DNA of 64,000 bases. It comes from Brachybacterium sp036311905 (lineage in GTDB: Bacteria > Actinomycetota > Actinomycetes > Actinomycetales > Dermabacteraceae). The stretch covers positions 62,001 through 126,000 of the forward strand of contig NZ_JAZDCH010000005.1 of NCBI RefSeq assembly GCF_036311905.1, given 5' to 3'. This document shows, in pieces, positions 1 through 9,201 of the stretch (position 1 is its first letter; each line of letters opens with the position of its first letter). A model generated the notes under the pieces. That model was not told the origin of the DNA and made no database searches. It saw only the letters and a program-made list of their open reading frames with translations. The position numbers and the translations under genes are program-made.

Positions 1-55
1 GCCGCTTCCCCTCTCCGCCGGCGAGGACGATGGCGAGGACCTTCTTGGAGGACAT
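1..55 (-). CDS. glgC: Glucose-1-phosphate adenylyltransferase, N-terminal fragment
   Basis: Only the first 18 codons are inside the window, read leftward from the ATG at 55. They translate to MSSKKVLAIVLAGGEGKR, which contains the nucleotide-binding LAGGxGxRL signature that opens ADP-glucose pyrophosphorylases. The enzyme makes ADP-glucose from glucose-1-phosphate and ATP. It is divergent from glgA/glgM across about 105 bp, the arrangement known from mycobacteria. Identity rests on the motif plus the neighbour; another nucleotidyltransferase is possible but less likely. Confidence 0.8.
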   Translation of the reverse strand, partial: MSSKKVLAIVLAGGEGKR

Positions 56-160
56 AATGCGAGGATAGTGCAGACGTGGCACCGGTCACGCCGGGATCGC
101 GGACGTCGATCGACGGCGGGCGGTGCCGGTGGACCAGAGGATCAGGAGAGGGGTCGGGAC

Positions 161-1354
161 ATGCGCGTGGACCTGCTGACGAAGGAGTACCCGCCGGAGA
201 TCTACGGAGGGGCCGGCGTGCACGTCGCCGAGCTCACCCGGGTGCTGCGGGAGCACGTGGAGGTGCAGGTGAGGGCCTTCGGCGCGGAGCGCGACGAGAA
301 GGACACCCGCTCCTACACCACCCCCGTCGAGCTCGAGGGCGCCAACGCCGCCCTCTCGACCCTCGGTACCGATCTGCTGATCGCCGCGGACTGCGCGGGC
401 GCGGACCTGGTCCACTCCCACACCTGGTACGCGAACTTCGCCGGCCACATGGCGTCCCTCCTGCACGGGATGCCGCACGTGCTCTCGGCGCACTCGCTCG
501 AGCCGCTGCGTCCCTGGAAGGCCGAGCAGCTCGGCGGCGGCTACCGCGTCAGCTCCTTCGCCGAGCGCACCGCCTACGAGGGCGCCGCCGGGATCATCGC
601 CGTCTCCGCCGGGATGCGCGAGGACATCCTGCGCGCCTACCCGGGCGTGGACCCGGCCAAGGTCCATGTGGTCCACAACGGCATCGACGTCGACGTCTGG
701 CAGCCGAACCCGGAGACCTCGGCCCTGACCTCCCGCGGCATCGACCCGGAGGCGCCGACGATCGTCTTCGTCGGCCGGATCACGCGCCAGAAGGGCCTGC
801 CCTACTTCCTGCGCGCGGTGCGCGAACTGCCCGCCGAGTACCAGGTGGTGCTCTGCGCCGGCGCGCCGGACACCCCGGAGATCGCCGCCGAGGTGGACGG
901 TCTGGTCCGCGAGCTCGCCGCCGAGCGCGGCACGGTCCACCTGATCACCGAGATGCTGCCCCGGCACGAGCTGACCCAGATCCTCAGCCACGCGACGACC
1001 TTCGTGTGCCCCAGCATCTACGAGCCGCTCGGCATCGTGAACCTCGAGGCGATGGCCTGCGGCATCCCGGTGGTCGCCTCCGCCACCGGTGGCATCCCCG
1101 AGGTCGTGGTGGACGGAGAGACGGGCTATCTGGTTCCGCTCGAGCAGGTCACCGACGGCACCGGCACCCCGGTGGACCCGGATCGTTTCGTCGCGGACCT
1201 GCGCGACGCCCTGGTGCGCATGGTCTCGGACCCGGTCCGGGCGCAGGAGATGGGGGAGGCCTCGCGGCGTCGTGCGGCGGAGCACTTCTCCTGGTCCTCG
1301 ATCGCCGAGCGCACCCTCGAGGTGTACCGGGAGGTCATCGCCCAGCACGGCTGA
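161..1354 (+). CDS. glgA: GT4 glycosyltransferase: glycogen synthase / maltose-1-phosphate synthase
   Basis: This is a 397-residue GT-B fold glycosyltransferase of family GT4. The N-terminus has the PPEIYGGAGVHV acceptor loop. The C-terminal donor domain has the E-x7-E motif at about E288 and E296 (YEPLGIVNLEAM). Actinobacterial proteins of this type and length, divergent from glgC, use ADP-glucose. In mycobacteria the homologue (GlgM, Rv1212c) makes maltose-1-phosphate for the GlgE pathway as well as acting in glycogen synthesis. The ATG at 161 is preferred over the upstream in-frame ATG at 68 because AGGAGAGG lies just before it and the residues after it match the family start. Which acceptor is used cannot be told from sequence. 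Confidence 0.85.
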   Translation: MRVDLLTKEYPPEIYGGAGVHVAELTRVLREHVEVQVRAFGAERDEKDTRSYTTPVELEGANAALSTLGTDLLIAADCAGADLVHSHTWYANFAGHMASLLHGMPHVLSAHSLEPLRPWKAEQLGGGYRVSSFAERTAYEGAAGIIAVSAGMREDILRAYPGVDPAKVHVVHNGIDVDVWQPNPETSALTSRGIDPEAPTIVFVGRITRQKGLPYFLRAVRELPAEYQVVLCAGAPDTPEIAAEVDGLVRELAAERGTVHLITEMLPRHELTQILSHATTFVCPSIYEPLGIVNLEAMACGIPVVASATGGIPEVVVDGETGYLVPLEQVTDGTGTPVDPDRFVADLRDALVRMVSDPVRAQEMGEASRRRAAEHFSWSSIAERTLEVYREVIAQHG

Positions 1355-1422
1355 GCCCGCCCGGCTGAGCCGGTGCTGTCGGCGGAGGTCGACGGGGCGC
1401 GACCCGTCGGCCCGCCCGGCGG

Positions 1423-2214
1423 TCAGCCGATGCCGTCGGTCTCCGCGGTGACGATCCGCTCGATGACCTCGACGAGCGCCGACCGTGCCGCGTCGTGCAG
1501 CTCGTCGAGGAGTCCACGGCGGGCGAGGGCCTCGGCGAGGTGCTGCGTGTGCCCGTGCCCCTCCTCGATCTCGCTGCGGGTGAGCAGCAGGGTGCGGGCC
1601 GCGAGGACCAGCAGGTGGGCGGTCCCGGCCTCGAGATGCCGCGGCAGGCCCGTCGTGGTCCAGGTCGCGGGGACCCGGGCGAGCTCGACCGGCTCGTCGG
1701 GGACGAGATCGAGGTCGACGCTGCCCTCGGCGGTGCGTCGCAGGGCGTGCAGCAGTTCCTCGCGGGCGCTGCCGGAACTCGCCGGCGGCGGCACCTGCGC
1801 GCCGAGCGGGGCGGGGAAGCGCATCCAGGTCACGGCATGCATCGGACGGGCGCTCTCCGGCACCTCGGTCACGAGCGGCACGAGCGTGTGGTCGGCGATG
1901 CCCGCGGCGGTCACGACGATCGCCTGCTCCGCCTCGAGCGCCGCGGGGAGGGCCTGCGGCGGACCCACCAGTCCGGCGATGCGGCCGGGCGCCGGGAGCA
2001 CCAGGCGCAGCTGCGGGAGGGGAAGCCGACGCAGCGCGGTGAGCCAATCGAAGAGGTCCTCGCCCTGGCCACTGGGCCCGGAGCGGTCCGCGCCGATCGA
2101 GAGCTCCGTGACGTCGTCGGGTCCGACATCGCCGCGCAGGTAGGCGGAGGCCCACAACATCAGCACGGCGGCGCGGGGGAGGGCGACGAGGTCGCGACCG
2201 CCCGGCTCGCTCAC
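1423..2214 (-). CDS. Conserved hypothetical protein coupled to the RNB nuclease
   Basis: A 263-residue protein that I do not recognise as a named family. It starts at a GTG that overlaps the stop of the upstream RNB nuclease gene (GTGA), so translation is probably coupled. The protein is leucine- and alanine-rich with a FDWLTALRRLPLPQLRLVLPAPG stretch. It has no clear transmembrane segment, signal peptide or known catalytic motif. The coupling suggests an accessory or partner of the RNB protein, which is inference. It ends 68 bases from the stop of the convergent glgA. Confidence 0.7.
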   Translation of the reverse strand: MSEPGGRDLVALPRAAVLMLWASAYLRGDVGPDDVTELSIGADRSGPSGQGEDLFDWLTALRRLPLPQLRLVLPAPGRIAGLVGPPQALPAALEAEQAIVVTAAGIADHTLVPLVTEVPESARPMHAVTWMRFPAPLGAQVPPPASSGSAREELLHALRRTAEGSVDLDLVPDEPVELARVPATWTTTGLPRHLEAGTAHLLVLAARTLLLTRSEIEEGHGHTQHLAEALARRGLLDELHDAARSALVEVIERIVTAETDGIG

Positions 2215-3767
2215 GAGGACTCCGGGGAGTGAGCCGGATCCGCCGGGTCGATGGTGCCCGCCCCGTCGTCGGAACCAGCCCCGTCGGCGGCGACGAACTC
2301 GGCCGTGCGCTGCGTCGGGTCCACGGACTCGAGCCGCACCCGCACCACGGTGCCGGGCTCGGCGTCCATCGGCACCCACGCGGTGACCGGCGGGTCGAGC
2401 AGCTGGACCTCGACGCGGGTCGGAGCGCCGCCCTCGCCGTCCCGGCCCTCGCTCGCCTCGCGCCGTTCGATCACGGTGGCGTCGAAGGTCTCGCCCTCCC
2501 AGGCGGCGAGGGCGAGGGTCTCGACGAGCTCGCGGGCGCGCCGCTCGAGATTTCCGGCTCGCTGACCGGTCTCCTGCATCGCCCCGGGGATCTCCCCGAG
2601 GGCGGCGAGCAGCTCCGGGGCCGGGGCGTGGCCCTGGGCATGGGCGTGGCAGATCAGCAGCACGAAGCGGTCCACGAGCCGGCGCAGGGGAGCGGTGGTG
2701 TGGGCATATGGAGCGGCGATCGCGGCCTGCACGGGATCCTCGGGGATCTCCTCGGGTCGGGTGAACGCCGCGTAGGAGGCGCCGCGGAACAGCGAGGTGG
2801 CCTGGTTCAGCAGCGCCAGATGGGAGGGCTCGCGCCAGTCGAGGGTGCGGAGGAACTCGCCGTAGGCCTGGTCGCTGCGCCAGGGCACGCCGAGCACCTC
2901 GCTCTGCCGCCGGAAGCGTTCCACGGCCCGCTGCTCGGCGGCGGGCATGGTGCGCAGGATCCCCGCCCCGTGCTCGAGCATGAGAGAGGCCGCGGCCATC
3001 CCCGTCATCAGGGAGATCTGGGCGTTGGCGTCCTCGATCGGGGCAGGCCGGCGCCAGGTGAGCCGCACCGAGTCGTCCTCGGCGATGACCTCCTGCTCGG
3101 GGACGTTCAGGCTCGCCCCACCCCGCTCGGCCTCGAGCGCCGTGCGCAGGCCGCCGATCTCCTGCAGCAGGAGCATCGTGGGGTGGCCCTCGCCCGTCTC
3201 CAGCTCCTGCTGCACCTGGTCGTAGGCGAGCTTGGCGGTGGAGCGGACCAGCGCCCGCTCGAGGTCGACGCTCCGCACCTCGCCGCGCGCGTCCAGGTCG
3301 AGCACCCACACGAAGGCGGGGCAGGTCTGGTCCGGCAGCAGCGAGGCGACACCCTCCGAGAGCACCTCGGGGTGGAGCGGGATCCGTCGGTCCGGCAGGT
3401 AGAGGGTCTCGCCGCGGCGGCGGGCCTCGTGATCGATCGGGCCGTCGAGGTCGACGAAGAACGGCACGTCGGCGATCGCGTAGAGCACCTGGAAGCCGTC
3501 GCCCTGCCGCTCGAGGTGCATCGCCTGGTCGAGGTCCGTGGAGGAGGCGGGGTCGAGGGTGACGAAGGGGACGTCGATGCGATCGACGCGCTCCTCTGCG
3601 GCGGGATCCCGGGCGGCGGCCGCCTCGGCCGCGGCGAGCACCTCGGCCGGGAAGACGAGCGGGACCTCCTCACCGTCCCGGGCGAGCAGGGCGTCGATCC
3701 CCTCGCGGATCACGTCGGCGGCGACCGATCCTCGTGGGGCGTGCAGGGAGACGGGGCGATGCGGCAC
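2211..3767 (-). CDS. RNB-domain (RNase II/R family) exoribonuclease
   Basis: A 518-residue RNB catalytic-domain protein, shorter than RNase R (about 800). The conserved Asp cluster is LDPASSTDLDQAM (D72, D78, D80). The fourth position, Asp in RNase II/R (DMDDAL type), is Gln here. I recall that as common in actinobacterial members of this subfamily, but could not check it. Downstream blocks IADVPFFVDLDGPID, LPDRRIPLHPEVLSEGVASLLP and APYAHTTAPLRRLVDRF match the RNB fold, and a short OB/S1-like tail follows. Expected role is 3'-5' RNA decay in the cytoplasm. Its stop overlaps the GTG of the next gene. Confidence 0.85.
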   Translation of the reverse strand: MPHRPVSLHAPRGSVAADVIREGIDALLARDGEEVPLVFPAEVLAAAEAAAARDPAAEERVDRIDVPFVTLDPASSTDLDQAMHLERQGDGFQVLYAIADVPFFVDLDGPIDHEARRRGETLYLPDRRIPLHPEVLSEGVASLLPDQTCPAFVWVLDLDARGEVRSVDLERALVRSTAKLAYDQVQQELETGEGHPTMLLLQEIGGLRTALEAERGGASLNVPEQEVIAEDDSVRLTWRRPAPIEDANAQISLMTGMAAASLMLEHGAGILRTMPAAEQRAVERFRRQSEVLGVPWRSDQAYGEFLRTLDWREPSHLALLNQATSLFRGASYAAFTRPEEIPEDPVQAAIAAPYAHTTAPLRRLVDRFVLLICHAHAQGHAPAPELLAALGEIPGAMQETGQRAGNLERRARELVETLALAAWEGETFDATVIERREASEGRDGEGGAPTRVEVQLLDPPVTAWVPMDAEPGTVVRVRLESVDPTQRTAEFVAADGAGSDDGAGTIDPADPAHSPESS

Positions 3768-3863
3768 AGGACCTCCTGGGCGGCGGCTGGGGTGCGGTCA
3801 GTCTAGGGGCGCGGCGGCCGGTCGGTGCCGACCCCGACGCCCTGCTGACGATAGGCTCGGATC

Positions 3864-4658
3864 ATGTCCGTCGCAGCTGCCTCCTTCTCCGATGTCGTCG
3901 TCCGCCGGAGCGGTCGCAACATCCTCGATTCCGTGTCCCTCGAGATCCACGAGGGCGAGCGCTGGGCGGTCCTCGGCCCCAACGGTGCCGGCAAGTCGAC
4001 TCTGGTGAGGCTGCTCTCCACCCGCCTGCACCCCACGAGCGGCACCGTCACCATCCTCGGCGAGCAGCTGGGACGGGTGGACATCTTCGAACTGCGCCCG
4101 CTGATCGGTCTGGCCAGCCAGGAGCTGGCCGACACCGTCCCCGTCGAGGAGAAGGCCCTCGACGTGGTCGTGACGGCGGGCTACTCGATCGTGGGCCGCT
4201 GGCAGGAGTCCTACGACGAGATGGACACCGAGCGGGCGAGCACGCTGCTGGCCGCCTTCGGCGTCGGCCACCTCGCGGACCGCATGTTCGGCACCCTCTC
4301 CACCGGCGAGCGCAAGCGCGTCCTCGCCGCCCGTGCCCTGATGACCGACCCCGAGCTGCTGCTCCTCGACGAACCCGCGGCGGGCCTCGACCTCGGCGGC
4401 CGCGAGGGCCTGGTGCGCTCCCTCGGGCGCCTCGCGAAGGACCCGGCGACCCCCGTGACCGTGCTGGTCACCCACCACGTCGAGGAGATCCCGCCGGGGT
4501 ACACCCACGCGGCGCTGGTGCGCGAGGGGAAGATCGTGGCGGCCGGCCCCATCGCCGAGACCCTCACCTCCCAGAACCTCACCCGCACCTTCGGGCTGCC
4601 GCTCGTGGTCGAGCAGCGCGGGGAGCGCTTCACCGCCCGCTCGCTGTCCCTGGACTGA
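3864..4658 (+). CDS. ABC transporter ATP-binding protein (YlmA-like, soluble)
   Basis: A 264-residue nucleotide-binding domain. Walker A GPNGAGKST is at about 38-46, the signature is LSTGERKRV near 150, followed by Walker B LLLLDEPAAGLD and the H-loop VTHHVEEIP. No permease gene is nearby; the next gene, 4 bp downstream, is an RNA methyltransferase. Family members of this type (YlmA) resemble the ATPases of iron/molybdate importers but often stand alone. The missing membrane partner leaves the substrate unknown. Confidence 0.85.
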   Translation: MSVAAASFSDVVVRRSGRNILDSVSLEIHEGERWAVLGPNGAGKSTLVRLLSTRLHPTSGTVTILGEQLGRVDIFELRPLIGLASQELADTVPVEEKALDVVVTAGYSIVGRWQESYDEMDTERASTLLAAFGVGHLADRMFGTLSTGERKRVLAARALMTDPELLLLDEPAAGLDLGGREGLVRSLGRLAKDPATPVTVLVTHHVEEIPPGYTHAALVREGKIVAAGPIAETLTSQNLTRTFGLPLVVEQRGERFTARSLSLD

Positions 4659-4662
4659 CCCG

Positions 4663-5499
4663 GTGACGGAGGACCGCAGCGAGCAGCTGCGCCCGATCAC
4701 CGATCTCGCCGACCCGGCGCTCGACGACTACCTGCGGATGACGGACGTCAAGCTCCGCTCCCGCGTCGAGGTCGAGCGCGGCCTGTTCATGGCCGAGAGC
4801 TACGAGGTGATCTCCCGCGCGATGGACGCCGGGATGACGCCCCGCTCCTTCCTCATGAGCGAGAAATGGCTTCCGAAGTTCGCCCCGCTCTACGAGCGCT
4901 TCCCCGAGGCGGCCGTCTTCGTGGGGGAGGAGGCGCTGATCGAGCACCTCACCGGCTTCCACCTGCACCGCGGCGCGCTCGCGGCCATGCAGCGGCCCGA
5001 GCTGCCGGACGTCGCAGAGCTGCTGGCGGGCGCCCGCACCGTCGCCGTGCTCGAGGACATCGTCGACCACACGAACGTCGGCGCGATGTTCCGCTCCGCC
5101 GCCGCGCTCGGCGTGGACGCGGTGCTCGTCACGCCGCAGTGCGCCGACCCGCTGTACCGCCGCTCGATCCGCGTGTCCATGGGCACGGTCTTCCAGGTGC
5201 CGTGGGCCCGCCTGCCCGCCTGGCCCGGCGACGGGATCGACGTGCTGCACGGGGCGGGCTTCGACGTGCTCGCCCTTGCGCTGACCGACGGAGCCCGCTC
5301 CCTCGACGAGGTCGATCTCGGGGCGGATCGGAAGGTCGCCCTGGTCCTCGGCGCAGAGGGGCACGGCCTGAAGCCCGCGACCCTTCGCGCCGTCGACGAG
5401 CACGTGGTGATCCCGATGGCCGGGGGAGTGGACTCCCTGAACGTCGCCGCGGCGAGCGCGGTCGTGTTCTGGCAGCGACGGGCCGCGGCCGGCAGCTGA
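4663..5499 (+). CDS. SpoU/TrmH-family RNA 2'-O-ribose methyltransferase
   Basis: A 278-residue SPOUT methyltransferase. An N-terminal substrate-binding region (VERGLFMAESYEVISRAMDAG) precedes the trefoil-knot domain. SPOUT motifs are present: DIVDHTNVGAMFRSAAALGVDAVL (motif 1), LVLGAEGHGL (motif 2) and IPMAGGVDSLNVAAASAVVFW (motif 3). It transfers methyl from SAM to a ribose 2'-OH of rRNA or tRNA. The GTG start lies 4 bp after the ABC ATPase stop, so the two are probably one transcript. The exact target nucleotide is unknown. Confidence 0.88.
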   Translation: MTEDRSEQLRPITDLADPALDDYLRMTDVKLRSRVEVERGLFMAESYEVISRAMDAGMTPRSFLMSEKWLPKFAPLYERFPEAAVFVGEEALIEHLTGFHLHRGALAAMQRPELPDVAELLAGARTVAVLEDIVDHTNVGAMFRSAAALGVDAVLVTPQCADPLYRRSIRVSMGTVFQVPWARLPAWPGDGIDVLHGAGFDVLALALTDGARSLDEVDLGADRKVALVLGAEGHGLKPATLRAVDEHVVIPMAGGVDSLNVAAASAVVFWQRRAAAGS

Positions 5500-5589
5500 C
5501 GCGAGGGGTCCGGTCCGGCCCGTCGGGAGCGGGCAGGGGTGCCCCCGCAGGTCCTCCCTCGTGCCCGCCCGCCGCCGTACGGTATCGCC

Positions 5590-6471
5590 ATGGACCATCG
5601 AGCAGAGGTGAGCGACTTCCTGCGCACGCGTCGCGATCGGATCACGCCCGAACGGGCGGGGATCCTCGGCGGCGGTCGGCGGCGCGTCCCCGGGCTGCGC
5701 CGCGAGGAGGTCGCGATGGCCGCGGGCATCAGCGTCGAGTACTACGCGCGGATCGAGCGCGGTGACCTGCGCGGCGTCTCCCCGGAGGTGCTCGAGGCGA
5801 TCTCCCGCACCCTGCAGCTCGACGAGGCGGAGTCCGACCACCTGCACGACCTGGCGGAGGCCGCGGGCCCGCCGGCGCGCCGACGGGTCAGACCCGCCGA
5901 GACCGAGGTCCCGCCGAGCCTGCAGCGCTTCGTCGACGCGATCCCCGTGCCGGTGTGGATGCGGGACCGCCGCATGGACCTGATCGCCGCGAACCCCATC
6001 GGCCGTGCCTTGTACGCCCCGGTGATCAGCGATCCCGCCGCCCGGGGGAACACCGCGCGCTTCGTCTTCTTCAGCCCCGCGTCCCGCACGTTCTTCCCCG
6101 ACTGGGAGGAGAACGCCTCCGGCATCGTCGCCACCCTGCGCACCTATGCCGGCCAGAGCCCGCGGGACAGGCGCCTGACCGACCTGATCGGCGAGCTGGT
6201 CACCCGCAGCGACGACTTCCGGGTGCGCTGGGCGGCGCACGACGTGCGCCACCACCGCACCGGCAGCAAGCGCATCCGCCATCCCGAGGTGGGCGACCTC
6301 GAGCTCGGCTACGAGGCGATGGCCCTGCCCGCCCATCCCGACTGGTTCCTCTTCGGGTACACCGCCGCGCCGGACACCCCCAGTGCGGACCGGCTGCGCC
6401 TGCTGGGCAGCCTCGCGGAGACCTCTCCCGCCCCGGCCGCCGGCGGGACCGCTGCGGTGGAGCGGGCTTGA
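5590..6471 (+). CDS. XRE-family regulator with MmyB-like ligand-binding domain
   Basis: A 293-residue one-component regulator. The N-terminal helix-turn-helix at about 38-62 (LRREEVAMAAGISVEYYARIERG) is followed by the MmyB-like PAS-type domain (VPVWMRDRRMDLIAANPIGRALYAPV ... FVFFSPASRTFFPDWEE), which in relatives binds fatty-acid-like ligands. The ATG at 5590 is used because the GTG/ATG extension upstream is low-complexity. It is convergent with the MFS exporter, ending 34 bp away. Such regulators often control a neighbouring dehydrogenase or exporter, but no clear operator is visible. Confidence 0.85.
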   Translation: MDHRAEVSDFLRTRRDRITPERAGILGGGRRRVPGLRREEVAMAAGISVEYYARIERGDLRGVSPEVLEAISRTLQLDEAESDHLHDLAEAAGPPARRRVRPAETEVPPSLQRFVDAIPVPVWMRDRRMDLIAANPIGRALYAPVISDPAARGNTARFVFFSPASRTFFPDWEENASGIVATLRTYAGQSPRDRRLTDLIGELVTRSDDFRVRWAAHDVRHHRTGSKRIRHPEVGDLELGYEAMALPAHPDWFLFGYTAAPDTPSADRLRLLGSLAETSPAPAAGGTAAVERA

Positions 6472-6505
6472 ACCCCTGGGGCGGGACCGCCCCGGCCGAC
6501 GGCTC

Positions 6506-7702
6506 TCAGCTGGCGGGCTCCGGCTCGGGAGCTCGCGCGAACCGCTTGGCGAGGGGGATCAGGGCGAGGCCCAGGAGGGTTAGCACCGCGCAGATCCCGA
6601 AGATCCCGCGCTGGCCGAGCAGCGGCAGGGCGCCCGCGGCGATGATCGGACCGGAGAGGATCGCCCCGACCCGTCGAGCGTTCATGAACAGGCCGGTGGA
6701 CATGCCCGCCCCCGGGATCAGGTCCTGGAACAGGGCGAGGCCGATCCCGGAGATCGCGGCGAAGCCGATCGCGTTGGGCAGCTGCAGGGCCAGCAGCAGC
6801 ACCGGCTCCGTGACCAGCATGAGGCCGAGGTAGTAGACGGCCGCACATAGAGCCCCGACTGCGACCAGGGTCAGATGGGGAATGCGGTCCCCGAGCCGTC
6901 CCACGATCATCAGCGCCGGCACCTCGAGGGCGGCCGCGACGCCGAGAGCGACGCCGGCCCAGACCACCGTGAGCCCCACAGTCTGCGTGACGTAGAGGGT
7001 CATGAAGGTCATCGCCGTCGCGTTCGTCGCCTGGAACAGCACGAACGCGCCGATGATGACGACGGTCGCGAGGCGGCTTCCCGGCGGGAGGGCATGCGGT
7101 GAGCGGGTCGGCGCGGGCGCCTCCTCCCCGGCGGGCCGACGGGTGCGGAGCATCAGCACCGTGGTCACGATGTTCGCCGCGGCGATCACCACGAGGGCGG
7201 CCAGGATCCCGCGCCCGCCCGCCCAGCCGATGATCGCCGTCGCGAGCGGCGGCCCCGCCATCCAGGCGGCGGAGATGATCGCGCGGGTGTCGACGATCGC
7301 GGAGGTCGACGCCCCGTCGTCCCGCAGGTGCGCGAACAGCATGGTGGTGCCGAGGCTCGCGGGCCCTCCGAGCACCACCAGGGCAGCCGTGGCCCAGGCC
7401 AGGGAGCTGATCGCGGCGAGGACCCCGGCGAGCGCGATCGTGAGCACCGCGGCGAGCAGCAGCACCTGCAGGTAGGAGCGGCTGCGATCCGCCCAGGCGG
7501 GGATCAGGATCGATGCCAGGAAGCCCCCGGCGTTGTAGATCGCGATCGCCCAGCCGATGTCCGCGGTGGAGGCGTCATACAGCGTCGCCAGGATCAGGGC
7601 GAGCGCGGGGGCGAGGAGGGCGAAGTGCAGCCCCCACAGCACGGCGGCGGAGGGCACGAGCAGGCGGGCGGCGAGGGGGCGCCGCGGCGCATCGACGGTC
7701 AT
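6506..7702 (-). CDS. MFS transporter, sugar-efflux (SET)-like
   Basis: A 398-residue 12-TM major facilitator protein. The inter-helix loop PAWADRSRSYLQ follows TM2 and a second copy GRLGDRIPHLT sits in the C-terminal half. The cytoplasmic mid-loop is RTRRPAGEEAPAPTRSP. The pattern of a short N-terminus and LFAHLRDD/ATIIGWAGGR segments resembles sugar efflux transporters of the SetA type. The substrate is not deducible. A good ribosome site (GGAAGGAG) lies 4 bp upstream of the ATG. Confidence 0.8.
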   Translation of the reverse strand: MTVDAPRRPLAARLLVPSAAVLWGLHFALLAPALALILATLYDASTADIGWAIAIYNAGGFLASILIPAWADRSRSYLQVLLLAAVLTIALAGVLAAISSLAWATAALVVLGGPASLGTTMLFAHLRDDGASTSAIVDTRAIISAAWMAGPPLATAIIGWAGGRGILAALVVIAAANIVTTVLMLRTRRPAGEEAPAPTRSPHALPPGSRLATVVIIGAFVLFQATNATAMTFMTLYVTQTVGLTVVWAGVALGVAAALEVPALMIVGRLGDRIPHLTLVAVGALCAAVYYLGLMLVTEPVLLLALQLPNAIGFAAISGIGLALFQDLIPGAGMSTGLFMNARRVGAILSGPIIAAGALPLLGQRGIFGICAVLTLLGLALIPLAKRFARAPEPEPAS

Positions 7703-7812
7703 CGGGCTCCTTCCGGGAGTCTCTCAGGAACCCTAGGGGGACCCGCGCCGGGCAGGGAGGACCTGTCAGGACACCCCTTCCGGCAGCAGGGCCCAGGCAC
7801 CTCGCGGGCTCC

Positions 7813-8556
7813 TCAGGCCCTCCGGGCGAGGAGACTGACCGTGTTCGGGAGCCGGCCGTCCCAGGCGGCGGCGGTCTCCTCCCCGTCCGGCCGCCAGAAC
7901 GGCTCGGGGTGCTCGGCCAGGTGCTGCAGCTCGAAGCCCGCGCCCTGCACGGTCATCACCAGCTCGGCGAGGGTGCGCTGGTGCTCGACCGCACCCCGGG
8001 CGGGGAAGGTGTCGTTGACGTGGCTCGGCGCGAAGTAGCCACGATCCGCGCGCACGCGCGCCACGTCGGCGTCCCACGCCCACAGCGGCACGAGCGGATG
8101 CGCCTCGAGCACGAACAGGTGCCCGCCCGGCCGCAGCAGGCGGTGCATCTCCCGCGCCCAGGCGTCGAGGTCCGCCATCCAGATCAGCGCGCCCTTGCCG
8201 GTGTAGACCACGTCCGCGATCCCGCCGTCGAGACCGGTCTCCGGCAGCTCGACGACCTCGTAGCGGCAGGCCGCGCCGAGCTCGTCGGCCCGGCGCTGCG
8301 CGGCCGCGACCGCCGTCGGGCTGTAGTCCAGCCCCAGCACTGAGGCGGCTCCGAGCCGCCACAGGGCGTGGTCGTCGAGGCCGTGACCGCTCTGCGGGTG
8401 CAGCACCTCCGCGCCGGGGAGCAACGGGCCGAGCACCTCCTCCTCGACCGGCAGCAGGCGCCAGGTGCGGGCCTGCTCGAGGTGCTCGGCGTACTCCCGC
8501 ATGTGCTTCTGGGAGGCGTCCTCCCAGGCGGAGCGGGTGGTCTCGTGGGTGCTCAT
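7813..8556 (-). CDS. SAM-dependent class I methyltransferase
   Basis: A 247-residue methyltransferase with a Rossmann-like core. The loop HPQSGHGLDDHALWRLGAASVLGLDYS contains the SAM-binding region with the GLD acidic end. The motif IADVVYTGKGALIWMADLDAWAREMHRLLRPGGHLFVLEAHP is the usual motif IV-VI block. Start MSTHETTRSAW at 8556 is chosen; an in-frame extension to 8658 has no family-like sequence. The substrate is unknown. It is transcribed away from the hemerythrin gene. Confidence 0.8.
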   Translation of the reverse strand: MSTHETTRSAWEDASQKHMREYAEHLEQARTWRLLPVEEEVLGPLLPGAEVLHPQSGHGLDDHALWRLGAASVLGLDYSPTAVAAAQRRADELGAACRYEVVELPETGLDGGIADVVYTGKGALIWMADLDAWAREMHRLLRPGGHLFVLEAHPLVPLWAWDADVARVRADRGYFAPSHVNDTFPARGAVEHQRTLAELVMTVQGAGFELQHLAEHPEPFWRPDGEETAAAWDGRLPNTVSLLARRA

Positions 8557-8714
8557 CGCCCGAGACTGGCACCGCCCGCCGCGCTCGTCCAGCGGATTGC
8601 ACGGCTCTGGTAGCGTTCCCGCCAGTGTCGCGTGCCGGTGGCAGACCGTGTCAGGCATGGAGGCGCCGAACCGAGGGAGTCCGACGATGACTTCGTCGCC
8701 CCCGTCGTCCGCGC

Positions 8715-9185
8715 GTGACTGAGCGCGAGACGGCCCGGCTCATCGCCTGGAGCCAGGAGATGAGGCGCGTGCATGCGCGCCTGCGCGAAGCTTTGCACCT
8801 CACCCGCGAGGCCGTGGATCGGGGGGATCCCGCCGCGGATCCCGCCCGGGAGCTGCTGCTGTTCTGCCACGGGTTCTGCAGCGCGCTGGATGCCCACCAC
8901 ACCGGCGAGGACCGCACCCTGTTCCCGGCGATCGCGGCCGCCCGTCCCGATCTCGCGCCGGTGCTGCGCGCGCTCGAGCAGGACCACTCGATGTTCGGCC
9001 ACCTGCTCGGCGGTCTGCAGGCGGCGGTGGCCTCACGCTCCTCCCCGGCGGTGCTCGCCGGTCATCTCGAGGGCATCGCCGCGATCATGGAGAGTCACGT
9101 CCGCTACGAGGAGCGGCAGCTGCTCACCGTGCTCGAGGGCCTCGACCTCGACGCGGACCCGGGAGAGGTGCTGGGGACGCTGTGA
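8715..9185 (+). CDS. Hemerythrin HHE cation-binding domain protein
   Basis: A 156-residue single-domain hemerythrin-like protein from a GTG start. It contains the two HxxxE blocks (HHTGED near 57 and HVRYEE near 134) plus isolated histidines (RVHARL, EQDHSMFGHLL), the set that holds a non-haem di-iron site. Likely roles are oxygen, NO or iron sensing/storage in the cytoplasm. It sits divergent from the methyltransferase and convergent with the HAD phosphatase. Confidence 0.85.
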   Translation: MTERETARLIAWSQEMRRVHARLREALHLTREAVDRGDPAADPARELLLFCHGFCSALDAHHTGEDRTLFPAIAAARPDLAPVLRALEQDHSMFGHLLGGLQAAVASRSSPAVLAGHLEGIAAIMESHVRYEERQLLTVLEGLDLDADPGEVLGTL

Positions 9186-9201
9186 GCCGCGTCGGGGTCG
9201 C

